The notes under the pieces were generated by a model. It made no database searches, had not been told where the DNA came from, and saw nothing but the letters and a program-made list of their open reading frames with translations. From positions 1 to 64,000 of the forward strand of contig NZ_OMOJ01000012.1 of NCBI RefSeq assembly GCF_900302505.1: a DNA stretch of 64,000 nt, given 5' to 3'. Each line of letters starts with the position of its first letter. The stretch's first letter is position 1. Of this stretch, positions 1 through 7,827 are shown piece by piece. The DNA comes from Pseudoprimorskyibacter insulae (GTDB lineage: Bacteria; Pseudomonadota; Alphaproteobacteria; Rhodobacterales; Rhodobacteraceae). A program made the translations under genes and the position numbers.

Positions 1-1
1 G

Positions 2-433
2 GGGCGGCACCCGGAACACCATGCGCTGCTGACGGCAGACCCAAGCCTGATCATCGACGCGACCGAAGAATTGCTGCGCCTCTATACGCCCTATCGCGGC
101 TTTGCCCGCACAGCGCGGGTGGATACAGAATTGGCCGGATGCCCGATCAAGGCGGGTGATCCGCTGGCTGTTGTCTTTACCTCGGCCAATCGGGATGCCG
201 CAGTGTTCGAAGACCCCGACACCTTCCGGCTGGACCGCGAAGCGCGGGATCTGCTGACCTTTGGCCGTGGCCCGCATATGTGCCCCGGATCGCCGCTTGC
301 ACGCATGTTGCTGCGCGAAGTGCTGCGCCAACTGGTCACCAAGACGCGCGTTTTGCGCCCAGTTGGCGGGTTGGAAATGACGCGCTGGCCGGAATATGGC
401 CCGCTCAGCGCGTCCTTCCGAGTTGAGGTCTAA
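2..433 (+). CDS. Cytochrome P450, C-terminal part (5' end outside window)
   Basis: The reading frame is open from base 2 and ends at 433, so only about the last 143 residues of a P450 (usually near 400) are present. An E-E-L-L-R stretch near base 66 is the K-helix ExxR motif. The heme loop reads FGRGPHMCPG near base 262, with the cysteine that ligates heme iron. The protein would be a soluble mono-oxygenase. Substrate and redox partner cannot be judged from this fragment. It converges on the gene at 437-1219, with 3 bases between the stop codons. The family call is secure. Confidence 0.9.
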   Translation, partial: GRHPEHHALLTADPSLIIDATEELLRLYTPYRGFARTARVDTELAGCPIKAGDPLAVVFTSANRDAAVFEDPDTFRLDREARDLLTFGRGPHMCPGSPLARMLLREVLRQLVTKTRVLRPVGGLEMTRWPEYGPLSASFRVEV

Positions 434-436
434 TAG

Positions 437-1219
437 CTATTCGAACGACACTCCGATGGCCCCAAGCGGGCCATAATCGGCGAAAATCACGTCCCCGGAC
501 CGGATATCAACGGGCCGGGTGAACGACCCGCCCAAAACGATATCACCCTTCTTCAGCCCGTCGCCCTGCGCAGCCAGCTTGTTCACCAGCCACGCCAGCC
601 CCGCCGCCGGATGGCCCATCACGCCCGCCGACAGGCCCGTTTCTTCGATATTGCCGTTTTGCGACAAGGTCGCCCCCAGCCAGCGAAGATCCACATCGAA
701 AGGGCGCACCGGGCGGCCGCCCAGCACGATCGCTCCATAGGCCGCGTTGTCGGCAATCGTATCCACGATCTGGCGCGGCACTTCGGTGCGATAGTCGATA
801 ATCTCAAGCGCGGGGGTCACGTATTCCGTGGCGCGCAGCACATCATGCACCTGACACCCTGCGCCAATTAGATCCGCACCCATGACAAAGGCCAATTCGA
901 CCTCTAGTCGGGGTTTGATGAAAGTGCCGGCCTTGATCCGGGCACCGTCGCGGAACAGCGCATCATCCAGAATGACGCCGTAATCTGGCTCGGTCATCTT
1001 CGACGCTTGCTGCATCGCCCGAGAGGTCAGACCGATCTTGCGGCCGACGATCTTGGCCCCGTCGGCGACCCGCGCCTCGGCCCAGCGGCGCTGAACGTCA
1101 TAGGCGTCTTCGAGCGTCATTTCGGGCCATGTCTTGGACGGCTGCGGGCAGACAATGCGGCTCTGTTCCGCCTGAAGAATAGCCTCGGCGGCCTCTTGTC
1201 GTTGAGCTTCGGTTAGCAT
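437..1219 (-). CDS. 2-keto-4-pentenoate / 2-oxohept-4-ene-1,7-dioate hydratase (HpaH family), copy 1
   Basis: This 260-residue protein of the fumarylacetoacetate-hydrolase superfamily resembles HpaH hydratases, which add water to 2-hydroxydienoates in meta-cleavage pathways. Visible family features are VGRKIGLTS near residue 60, [11 protein letters not shown] near 104 and [11 protein letters not shown] towards the end (here [11 protein letters not shown]). It is colinear with the HpaH encoded at 14577-15380 but clearly diverged, so the two are paralogs. It lies 9 bases downstream of the intradiol dioxygenase gene in an apparent operon led by the GntR regulator. An intradiol enzyme does not normally need a hydratase, so the exact substrate is uncertain. 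A GAGGTGACCT ribosome site precedes the ATG. Confidence 0.85.
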   Translation of the reverse strand: MLTEAQRQEAAEAILQAEQSRIVCPQPSKTWPEMTLEDAYDVQRRWAEARVADGAKIVGRKIGLTSRAMQQASKMTEPDYGVILDDALFRDGARIKAGTFIKPRLEVELAFVMGADLIGAGCQVHDVLRATEYVTPALEIIDYRTEVPRQIVDTIADNAAYGAIVLGGRPVRPFDVDLRWLGATLSQNGNIEETGLSAGVMGHPAAGLAWLVNKLAAQGDGLKKGDIVLGGSFTRPVDIRSGDVIFADYGPLGAIGVSFE

Positions 1220-1228
1220 CAGGTCACC

Positions 1229-2122
1229 TCACTTGATCGGGGGAATGGGCAGCTTGGACACGCCCGGTTCCAGCATGAACGTGTGGTCTAGCGTGAACCA
1301 TTCGCCCACATCGCCGTCATCGGGATGAGGCGTGTCATGCGCGGTCAGGTTGCCAACCAAGGCGCGGGTGACCCCGAACTGCACATCGGTGTGCAGGTAA
1401 ACGGTGTCATCCACGTAGATCTGACTGATCAGCGTCTTGAAGCCCTCTTTATGCGCCAAGACATGCACATGGGCCGGGCGGTAGGGATGACGGCCCTGCG
1501 CCTCGAGCAGTTGCCCCACGGTCGTATTGGTCGGGATCGGATAGCCGATGGGCCGAACAGACCGGAACCGCACCATGCCATCAACCCCGGTCACGAACTT
1601 GCCGCGCAGGTTGTGATCGGCCTGACTGTCATCTTGGTTTTCATAAAGCCCAACCGGCGAGGCATGCCAGATATCGACTTCAAGCCCCTCAATCGGGTCG
1701 CCCGCCTTATCGATAAACCGAAACGCCCCATCCAGACGCGGCCCCGGCGTTTCAGACCGCAGCAGCGATCCGCCTTGTTCCGTCATCGGCTGATTCAGCC
1801 GCCAGAATGGGCCAAGCAGGTTTTGCGTGGTTTCAGTCGCGCCATTGTCGCCGTTGTTCAGCAGGCACACCAATGCCGACACCCCAAGCGATCCGGCCAT
1901 CAGAACGAATTCATTGTGCTTGTCGTTGGTCTGCTGACCCATGGTATTGAGGATTTTGGTCGCTTGCTGGAACTCGGCCTCGGTCAGTTTCACATCCTGA
2001 ACAAATCCGTGCAGATGTGTGATCAGGCTGTGCATGATTTCGCGCAAACGCGGGTCGGTCGTCTGCTCCATCACGCTTTGAACGGCAGGCGTGACATCCT
2101 GCAACGTGTTGATAATTGGCAT
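1229..2122 (-). CDS. Intradiol ring-cleavage dioxygenase (hydroxyquinol/catechol 1,2-dioxygenase type)
   Basis: The 297-residue protein has the N-terminal helical dioxygenase domain (about residues 20-100) followed by the intradiol beta-sandwich. The four non-heme Fe(III) ligands are visible: Y160 (GLYEN), Y194 (IGYPIP), H218 and H220 (RPAHVH). NLLGPFW near residue 101 is a family hallmark. Family members open catechol or hydroxyquinol between the two hydroxyls, giving muconate or maleylacetate. Length and the N-terminal domain favour hydroxyquinol 1,2-dioxygenase, but no maleylacetate reductase lies in the window, so substrate is inferred. GGAGGAG lies just upstream of the ATG. Confidence 0.88.
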   Translation of the reverse strand: MPIINTLQDVTPAVQSVMEQTTDPRLREIMHSLITHLHGFVQDVKLTEAEFQQATKILNTMGQQTNDKHNEFVLMAGSLGVSALVCLLNNGDNGATETTQNLLGPFWRLNQPMTEQGGSLLRSETPGPRLDGAFRFIDKAGDPIEGLEVDIWHASPVGLYENQDDSQADHNLRGKFVTGVDGMVRFRSVRPIGYPIPTNTTVGQLLEAQGRHPYRPAHVHVLAHKEGFKTLISQIYVDDTVYLHTDVQFGVTRALVGNLTAHDTPHPDDGDVGEWFTLDHTFMLEPGVSKLPIPPIK

Positions 2123-2136
2123 GGTCTCCTCCTAAA

Positions 2137-2859
2137 TCAGATGCTGGTCGCGTCAGGCAGTTCCGCCGCGATCAGGCGGCGCAGGTTCCGGGTTGAGCGG
2201 GTGATATGCCCGGTCAGCAAAGCCGCGGCCTCATCGGCACGGCGGTCCACAGCGGCATTCGCAATCGCGGTATGTTCGTCGATCACATCGCGCTGGATAG
2301 GCGTCGCCTTCAGGTAAATCAGGCGATATCGGTCATTCAGAGCGACCAGCTGATGGTACATCTTGATCAAAAGCGGCATGTCACATCGCGCGATCAACGC
2401 TTCATGGAAGGCGTTGTTGGCGGCTTCCCAATCGCTCAGACTGGCTGGATCGCCATGGATGCGGTCCGTATGGTTCAGCCGGTGTAATGCGCCCATAACG
2501 CCCGCCTCCCAATCCAAGCCGCCGTTTTCCATCGACCGGCGCAGGGCATAGGGTTCAAGCTCAATCCGCAGGGCCGCGACCTCATCAAGGTTGGCAACAG
2601 AAATCGGCGTGACGGTATAGCCCTTCATCGCCTCGGACTCGACCAAGCCCGTGGCCACCAAACGATTCACCGCCTCGCGCAGCGGCGACAGACCAACGGC
2701 CATCGACTCGCGCAGACGATCAAGGTTCAACTTGGAACCGGGGGCAAGCACGCCATGCAGAATGTCGTGACGCAACCGCGCTTCGATCTGCGCGGCGATG
2801 GTCTGCTTGGGTGTGGTTTGACGGTTGGTATTGGGCACGAGCATTCCTTTCCCGTGCAT
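2137..2859 (-). CDS. GntR-family transcriptional regulator (FadR/FCD subfamily)
   Basis: The N-terminal winged helix-turn-helix spans about residues 18-85 and includes LRESMAVGLSPLREAVNRL, the recognition helix region. A helical FCD ligand domain follows with typical metal-site histidines (NNAFHEAL, EHTAIA). It heads the set with the dioxygenase and hydratase and is divergent from the cupin gene at 3037. Two AATAATC-type palindromes lie between it and the cupin gene, 33-65 bases upstream of its start, so autoregulation and control of both directions are likely. The start could also be the ATG at 2844, five codons in, because GGAAAGGA abuts that codon. Confidence 0.88.
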   Translation of the reverse strand: MHGKGMLVPNTNRQTTPKQTIAAQIEARLRHDILHGVLAPGSKLNLDRLRESMAVGLSPLREAVNRLVATGLVESEAMKGYTVTPISVANLDEVAALRIELEPYALRRSMENGGLDWEAGVMGALHRLNHTDRIHGDPASLSDWEAANNAFHEALIARCDMPLLIKMYHQLVALNDRYRLIYLKATPIQRDVIDEHTAIANAAVDRRADEAAALLTGHITRSTRNLRRLIAAELPDATSI

Positions 2860-2891
2860 GGATAGACCGTCGGCAAGGCACGACGCAAAGG

Positions 2892-2924
2892 AATAATCCG
2901 TTATTTGGAAAATAATCGATTATT
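2892..2924. promoter_or_regulatory. Tandem palindromic operator in GntR/cupin divergent promoter
   Basis: AATAATCCGTTATT (2892-2905, near-palindrome) and AATAATCGATTATT (2911-2924, perfect 14-base palindrome) are 19 bases apart, about two helical turns. They sit in AT-rich intergenic DNA between the GntR gene and the cupin gene, so they are the best candidate operator for the GntR protein. Binding is inferred. Confidence 0.6.
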
Positions 2925-3036
2925 AAAAGTCGTTAAGAAAATATTAACATAAATCTCATTCTGCGCCCTATTCAATTCCACTTGGCAAGCCCCTGCAATA
3001 AGCGCAGGCTCCCCAAACGAGGACAGGAGGACATTC

Positions 3037-3474
3037 ATGCAGATCCATCGCAACGGCAGCCGCCCCACGGTCAACGGCCCGTCAGACCGGTTCACGGGTC
3101 ACGTCTGGCAAGACCCCATCATCTCGACTCCGGCGCCGGGTCTGCTGAAATCAAACCTTGTTCATTTTGACCCCGGCGCGCGCACCGCGTGGCACACGCA
3201 CCCGATGGGCCAGACGCTTTATGTTACGCAAGGGTCCGGGCTGATCCAACGCTGGGACGGCGAAGCGCATTTTATCGTACCGGGGGACGTCATCTGGATT
3301 CCGCCGGGCGAAAAGCACTGGCACGGGGCGCGCTCTGCGAATGGCATGACGCATGTTTCGATGCAGGAATCCGAACCTGGCGACGAAGCCGTCGTCTGGT
3401 TGGAACATGTCACGGACGATCAATACACCAAGGCCGAAGCCCTAGCCGCCAAAGCCGCGCAAACCGCCGGTTGA
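3037..3474 (+). CDS. Single-domain cupin (metal-binding, hydroxynitrile-lyase-like cupin family)
   Basis: This 145-residue protein has one conserved cupin barrel. Motif 1 is FDPGARTAWHTHPMGQT, with two His and a Gln as metal ligands. Motif 2 contains PGDVIWIPPGEKHWHG, with the last ligand histidine. The arrangement and the C-terminal WLEHVTDDQY match the small Mn-dependent cupins that include bacterial hydroxynitrile lyases, but in most genomes these proteins have no known reaction. An ACAGGAGG site precedes the ATG. It is divergent from the GntR gene and may belong to the same regulon. Its last 33 bases overlap the convergent DUF1190 gene. Confidence 0.85.
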   Translation: MQIHRNGSRPTVNGPSDRFTGHVWQDPIISTPAPGLLKSNLVHFDPGARTAWHTHPMGQTLYVTQGSGLIQRWDGEAHFIVPGDVIWIPPGEKHWHGARSANGMTHVSMQESEPGDEAVVWLEHVTDDQYTKAEALAAKAAQTAG

Positions 3475-4032
3475 CCGCGTACTGCTAGATCCAAAGCCGC
3501 CGCGCGATGCAGCGGTGGCTTTGGTCATCGGCGGTTTGCCAACGGTCGTCGGGGCCTTGGCAAAGGTAGCCGGGTTCAGATTGGCCTTGCCCGAATTGCT
3601 GGAAAAGCTGGTGCCACCGCCGGGGGTGCTGAACCGCCCATTGGCATTCTTGTAAAGCGGTTGCGACGCGATCCCGCGCCCCCCGCCCAGCATATTGCCG
3701 ATTAGGTAACCGGTCAGCAGCGGCATAAAGATGCTGCCCGACCCGCCCGACGTGGCTTGCTGTTCACTGCCGCAGTTGCCTTCGCCATACTGTTCTTCGC
3801 AGACCTGAAGGCTGTCGTAGCGCGGGGCGGTTTCCACGTGCAGCGCCTGCGCTTCGGCAAAGGCCGAGGTGCAGTCCGCCTCAGAAAACAGATTGTCAGC
3901 TTTGGCGCTGCGGATGCAGGCATCAAGGTCGGGAAAGGCCTGCGCGTCGACTTTTTCTTCTTTGCACCCCGAAAGGGCAAAGGCGGCAGCCCCCACGATG
4001 AACAGGGCGGCGGTTTTGGAACGTTTCGTCAT
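3442..4032 (-). CDS. DUF1190 (YgiB-like) lipoprotein
   Basis: The 196-residue product begins with a signal peptide ending in ALSGC, a lipobox that makes Cys the likely lipidated residue. The middle holds the cysteine-containing DUF1190 segment (DACIRSA, CTSAF, VCEEQYGEGNCG). The last 100 residues are Gly/Ser-rich and contain LLTGYLIGNMLGGG. The start at 4032 is chosen because CAGGAGACGACC lies just upstream and the signal peptide begins there. It follows the YgiC-like gene by 17 bases, the same pairing as E. coli ygiB/ygiC. Function is unknown. Its 3' end overlaps the cupin gene on the other strand by 33 bases. Confidence 0.82.
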   Translation of the reverse strand: MTKRSKTAALFIVGAAAFALSGCKEEKVDAQAFPDLDACIRSAKADNLFSEADCTSAFAEAQALHVETAPRYDSLQVCEEQYGEGNCGSEQQATSGGSGSIFMPLLTGYLIGNMLGGGRGIASQPLYKNANGRFSTPGGGTSFSSNSGKANLNPATFAKAPTTVGKPPMTKATAASRGGFGSSSTRSTGGLRGFGG

Positions 4033-4049
4033 GGTCGTCTCCTGTGGGG

Positions 4050-5297
4050 TCAGCCGCGGATGAAATGCGGTTTGAAGCGGGAAAGGTCTTGTGTGATGCG
4101 GGCGCGGTCTTCGCGAATGCCCATACCAACGCAGGCCTCGCCCACCATCCATGCGCCGATGATCGGATGGAAGCCGTCAAACTCTGGCAGCGGTTGGTAG
4201 GCTTGGATGATACGCGGGTGTTCGCCGTAGGCGGTGTCGGTCGCCGCTTCGGTCTTACGCCCGCCCTCAAAAATCTCGATCGACGATCCTTCCCGCGAAA
4301 ACAGCGGCTTGCGCACATATCCGGCGTCCAGCGCATCTCCGGCCCGGTCGTAAAGCCCCGAGATCGCCGCAGCAGGCGCGCCAGTTCCGGCCAGAACATC
4401 GGCGATGTCGCTTTCAAAGAAGGCCGGCAGCAGGTTGGGGTGACCTTCGAACATCTGCCACAGCACCGGCAGCAACCCCTTGTTGGACAAGATCGCCTTC
4501 CACGCCGGTTCAATCATCTGGCACTGGGCTGTTGCCAGATGCTGGGCATAGTCATCGCGCAACAAATCTTCCCACGGGTAAAGCTTGAACAGCGTGCCAA
4601 TCACCCGGTCTTCATCATCGACGAACTGGCCATCGGGGCTAATCCCGACCTTTTCCAGATCCGTGTAATGCGCACCCATACCGCCTTCGCGCGCGGCCCA
4701 TGCGATGGCCTCGACCGTGGCGTAATCTTCGGGGTTGTAGCTGACGGCAGCAAAATGGATATCGGTGTTTTCGTGGAAAAGCTGGCGGAACCGGTCCACC
4801 AGAGCCTCGTGTATGCCGTTAAACTGGTCGTCGCCATCGGCCAGCACACCGGCGGCAATCTGCTCTTCCAGCCATTGCCATTGAAAGGCCGCGGATTCGT
4901 AAAGAGACGTCGGGGTATCGGCATTGAATTCCAGCAATTTGGCAGGCCCCTGCCCGCCATAGATCAGGTCGAACCGGCCATAAAGTTCAGGATCACCGCG
5001 CCGCCAGCTATCGGCGATGTAGTCGCGGTGCGCCTCGGGGATGGCCAGCTTGTCCAGCAACTCTTCGCTGACCAGAACATGCGCGACCGCCTCACGGCAC
5101 ATGGCGTGCAATTCAGCCGACGGATCTTCGATCTGGGTTTCAACCTCATCCAAGGTGAACGCATAGCACGAGGTTTCGTCCCAATAGGGTTCGCCATGCA
5201 TATCGGCAAAGGTGAATCCGAGCTGTTCTGCCGTCTCGCGCCAGTTGGTACGCTCTGGTAAGTGTTGTTTCTGCAACCGCTGGTTCCCGCTGGGCAA
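4050..5297 (-). CDS. Glutathionylspermidine synthase-like ATP-grasp ligase (YgiC family)
   Basis: This roughly 415-residue protein matches the synthetase half of glutathionylspermidine synthase: DLIYGGQGPAKLLEFNADTPTSLYE near residue 110 and a C-terminal YVRKPLFSREGSS phosphate-binding segment followed by GAWMVG. It lacks the amidase half, like YgiC/YjfC, whose substrates are not established. The start is a TTG at 5297 with AAGGAG ten bases upstream, since no ATG fits. It forms a pair with the DUF1190 lipoprotein gene. It is divergent from an amino-acid decarboxylase gene whose product would be a polyamine, a suggestive but unproven link. Confidence 0.87.
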   Translation of the reverse strand: MPSGNQRLQKQHLPERTNWRETAEQLGFTFADMHGEPYWDETSCYAFTLDEVETQIEDPSAELHAMCREAVAHVLVSEELLDKLAIPEAHRDYIADSWRRGDPELYGRFDLIYGGQGPAKLLEFNADTPTSLYESAAFQWQWLEEQIAAGVLADGDDQFNGIHEALVDRFRQLFHENTDIHFAAVSYNPEDYATVEAIAWAAREGGMGAHYTDLEKVGISPDGQFVDDEDRVIGTLFKLYPWEDLLRDDYAQHLATAQCQMIEPAWKAILSNKGLLPVLWQMFEGHPNLLPAFFESDIADVLAGTGAPAAAISGLYDRAGDALDAGYVRKPLFSREGSSIEIFEGGRKTEAATDTAYGEHPRIIQAYQPLPEFDGFHPIIGAWMVGEACVGMGIREDRARITQDLSRFKPHFIRG

Positions 5298-5454
5298 TTG
5301 ATCTGCGCTCCTTACCTAAGCCGCGCAGGTGCATTTTGAAACGGTCAACTTGCAGAAACTCGGCCGGTATGAAAACGGTTGTCCCTTGCGCCCAACGGCG
5401 GAAACATGGAACAGACAAGCTACGCCTATTGCCAGTCCCTTTGAGGAGAGACTC

Positions 5455-7746
5455 ATGAAATTTCGTTTTCCCATTGTCATCATCGACGAAGATTTTCGAT
5501 CTGAGAACACGTCAGGTCTGGGGATCCGTGCGTTGGCCGAAGCGATTGAGCAAGAAGGCTTCGAGGTTCTGGGCGTCACCAGCTACGGCGACCTGTCGCA
5601 ATTCGCCCAGCAACAAAGCCGCGCTTCGGCCTTTGTTCTGTCGATCGACGACGAAGAATTTACCCCCGGCCCCGATCTGGATCCGGCCGTTCTGAACCTG
5701 CGCAACTTCATTGAGGAAGTGCGCTGGAAAAACGCCGATGTGCCGATCTTCCTGCATGGTGAAACGAAAACCTCGCGGCACTTGCCCAATGACATCCTGC
5801 GCGAACTGCATGGCTTCATTCACATGTTTGAGGACACGCCGGAATTCATCGCCAAACATGTCATCCGCGAGGCCAAAAGCTATATCGAATACATCCAGCC
5901 GCCGTTCTTTAAGGCGCTGCTGGACTACGCCGAGGACGGATCTTATTCATGGCACTGCCCCGGCCACTCGGGCGGCGTTGCCTTCCTGAAATCGCCCGTT
6001 GGTCAGATGTACCACCAGTTCTACGGCGAAAACATGCTGCGTGCCGATGTGTGCAACGCGGTCGAAGAACTGGGCCAGTTGCTTGACCACAATGGCGCGA
6101 TCGGCGAGTCCGAAAAGAACGCCGCGCGGATCTTCAACGCCGATCACTGTTTCTTTGTGACCAACGGCACCTCGACCAGCAACAAGATGGTTTGGCACCA
6201 CACCGTTGCCCCCGGTGATATCGTGGTCGTGGATCGGAACTGCCACAAGTCGATCCTGCATTCGATCATCATGACAGGCGCGATCCCTGTGTTCCTGAAG
6301 CCGACCCGCAACCATTGGGGCATCATCGGCCCGATCCAGCGGTCCGAGTTCGAACCCGAAGCGATCAAAGCGAAAATCGCCGCCAACCCGCTTTTGGAAG
6401 GCGTGGACCCCGAAACCGTCAAGCCGCGCATCATGACGGTGACGCAATCGACCTATGACGGCGTTCTTTACAATACCGAGGTGATCAAAGGCGCGCTGGA
6501 CGGCTGGATTGAAAACCTGCACTTCGACGAAGCATGGTTGCCCCACGCCGCATTCCATCCGTTCTATGGCACCTATCACGCCATCGGCGCCAAGCGCGAA
6601 CGGTCGGAAAAGTCGGTCACCTATGTCACGCAATCGGTGCACAAACTGTTGGCCGGGATCTCTCAGGCCAGCCATGTCTTGGTGAAGGACGCCAAGGAAA
6701 CCAAGCTCGACCGGCATCTGTTCAACGAAGCCTACCTGATGCACACGTCGACCAGCCCGCAATATTCGATCATCGCGTCCTGTGATGTGGCCGCTGCGAT
6801 GATGGAGCCTCCGGGCGGCACCGCGCTGGTCGAAGAAAGCATTGTCGAAAGCCTCGAATTCCGCCGCGCCATGAAGAAGGTGCAAAAGGAATACGGCAAC
6901 AACTGGTGGTTCAAGGTCTGGGGCCCCGAGGACTTTGACGAAAACGAAGACGGCATGGGCCGCGCCAAGGATTGGCAGTTGAATCGCACCGACAGCGACG
7001 GCGTCGAACAGGGTGGCAAAGATAGCTGGCACGGCTTTGGCGACATGGCCCGCGACTTCAACATGCTGGACCCGATCAAGGCCACGATTATAACGCCGGG
7101 CCTCGATATCGACGGGCATTTCGACGACTCCGGCATCCCGGCGTCAATCGTTTCGAAATACCTGTCTGAACATGGCGTGGTGGTCGAGAAGACGGGGCTT
7201 TATTCCTTCTTCATCATGTTCACCATCGGCATCACCAAAGGCCGTTGGAACACGCTTTTGGCGGCGCTTCAGCAGTTCAAGGACGATTACGACAGGAATA
7301 GCCCCCTGTGGCGTGTCATGCCGGAATTCAGCGCAAAGCAATCGCGTTATGAACGCATGGGCCTGAAAGACCTGTGTCAGCACGTGCACACGCTTTATGC
7401 CAAGTACGACGTGGCCCGCTTGTCGACGGAAATCTACCTGAGCGATCACCGCCCGGCGATGACCCCCGCCGATGCCTACGCTCATATCGCGCAGCGCAAA
7501 ACCCAGCGGGTGCCGATTGACCAATTGGAAGGCCGGATCACCACCAGCCTAGTCACCCCCTACCCGCCCGGCATTCCGCTGTTGATCCCCGGCGAGGTGT
7601 TTAACGCACGGATCGTTGATTACCTTCGGTTCAACCGCGAATTCGCCCATGAATGCCCCGGCTTTGAGACCGACATTCACGGGCTGGTGCATGAGGTGAA
7701 CGACAAGGGCGAAGGCGAATTCTTTGCCGATTGCGTGGCCGAATAA
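5455..7746 (+). CDS. Orn/Lys/Arg decarboxylase, class I (PLP-dependent)
   Basis: The 763-residue protein has the full architecture of the bacterial inducible decarboxylases: an N-terminal receiver-like wing (MKFRFPIVIIDED), a PLP domain with SWHCPGHSGG near residue 163 and the Schiff-base lysine at about K397 (TQSVHKLLAG), then the C-terminal domain ending in the LIPGE region. It converts arginine, lysine or ornithine to agmatine, cadaverine or putrescine in the cytosol. Which substrate is used cannot be settled by eye. The start follows GAGGAGAGACTC. An upstream in-frame extension to 5329 has no ribosome site and is rejected. Confidence 0.93.
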   Translation: MKFRFPIVIIDEDFRSENTSGLGIRALAEAIEQEGFEVLGVTSYGDLSQFAQQQSRASAFVLSIDDEEFTPGPDLDPAVLNLRNFIEEVRWKNADVPIFLHGETKTSRHLPNDILRELHGFIHMFEDTPEFIAKHVIREAKSYIEYIQPPFFKALLDYAEDGSYSWHCPGHSGGVAFLKSPVGQMYHQFYGENMLRADVCNAVEELGQLLDHNGAIGESEKNAARIFNADHCFFVTNGTSTSNKMVWHHTVAPGDIVVVDRNCHKSILHSIIMTGAIPVFLKPTRNHWGIIGPIQRSEFEPEAIKAKIAANPLLEGVDPETVKPRIMTVTQSTYDGVLYNTEVIKGALDGWIENLHFDEAWLPHAAFHPFYGTYHAIGAKRERSEKSVTYVTQSVHKLLAGISQASHVLVKDAKETKLDRHLFNEAYLMHTSTSPQYSIIASCDVAAAMMEPPGGTALVEESIVESLEFRRAMKKVQKEYGNNWWFKVWGPEDFDENEDGMGRAKDWQLNRTDSDGVEQGGKDSWHGFGDMARDFNMLDPIKATIITPGLDIDGHFDDSGIPASIVSKYLSEHGVVVEKTGLYSFFIMFTIGITKGRWNTLLAALQQFKDDYDRNSPLWRVMPEFSAKQSRYERMGLKDLCQHVHTLYAKYDVARLSTEIYLSDHRPAMTPADAYAHIAQRKTQRVPIDQLEGRITTSLVTPYPPGIPLLIPGEVFNARIVDYLRFNREFAHECPGFETDIHGLVHEVNDKGEGEFFADCVAE

Positions 7747-7785
7747 CCCGCTTGCGGCGGAAGCTTCGATTGGTTTCAACAAAAA

Positions 7786-7810
7786 GGGCGGCCCACCAGG
7801 CCGCCCTTTT
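7786..7810. terminator. Bidirectional rho-independent terminator
   Basis: GGGCGGCC (7786-7793) pairs with GGCCGCCC (7799-7806) across a 5-base loop. A TTTT run follows and an AAAAA run precedes. It lies between the convergent decarboxylase and ilvD genes and can serve both. Confidence 0.88.
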
Positions 7811-7827
7811 CAGCGCGTGATTTGCGC

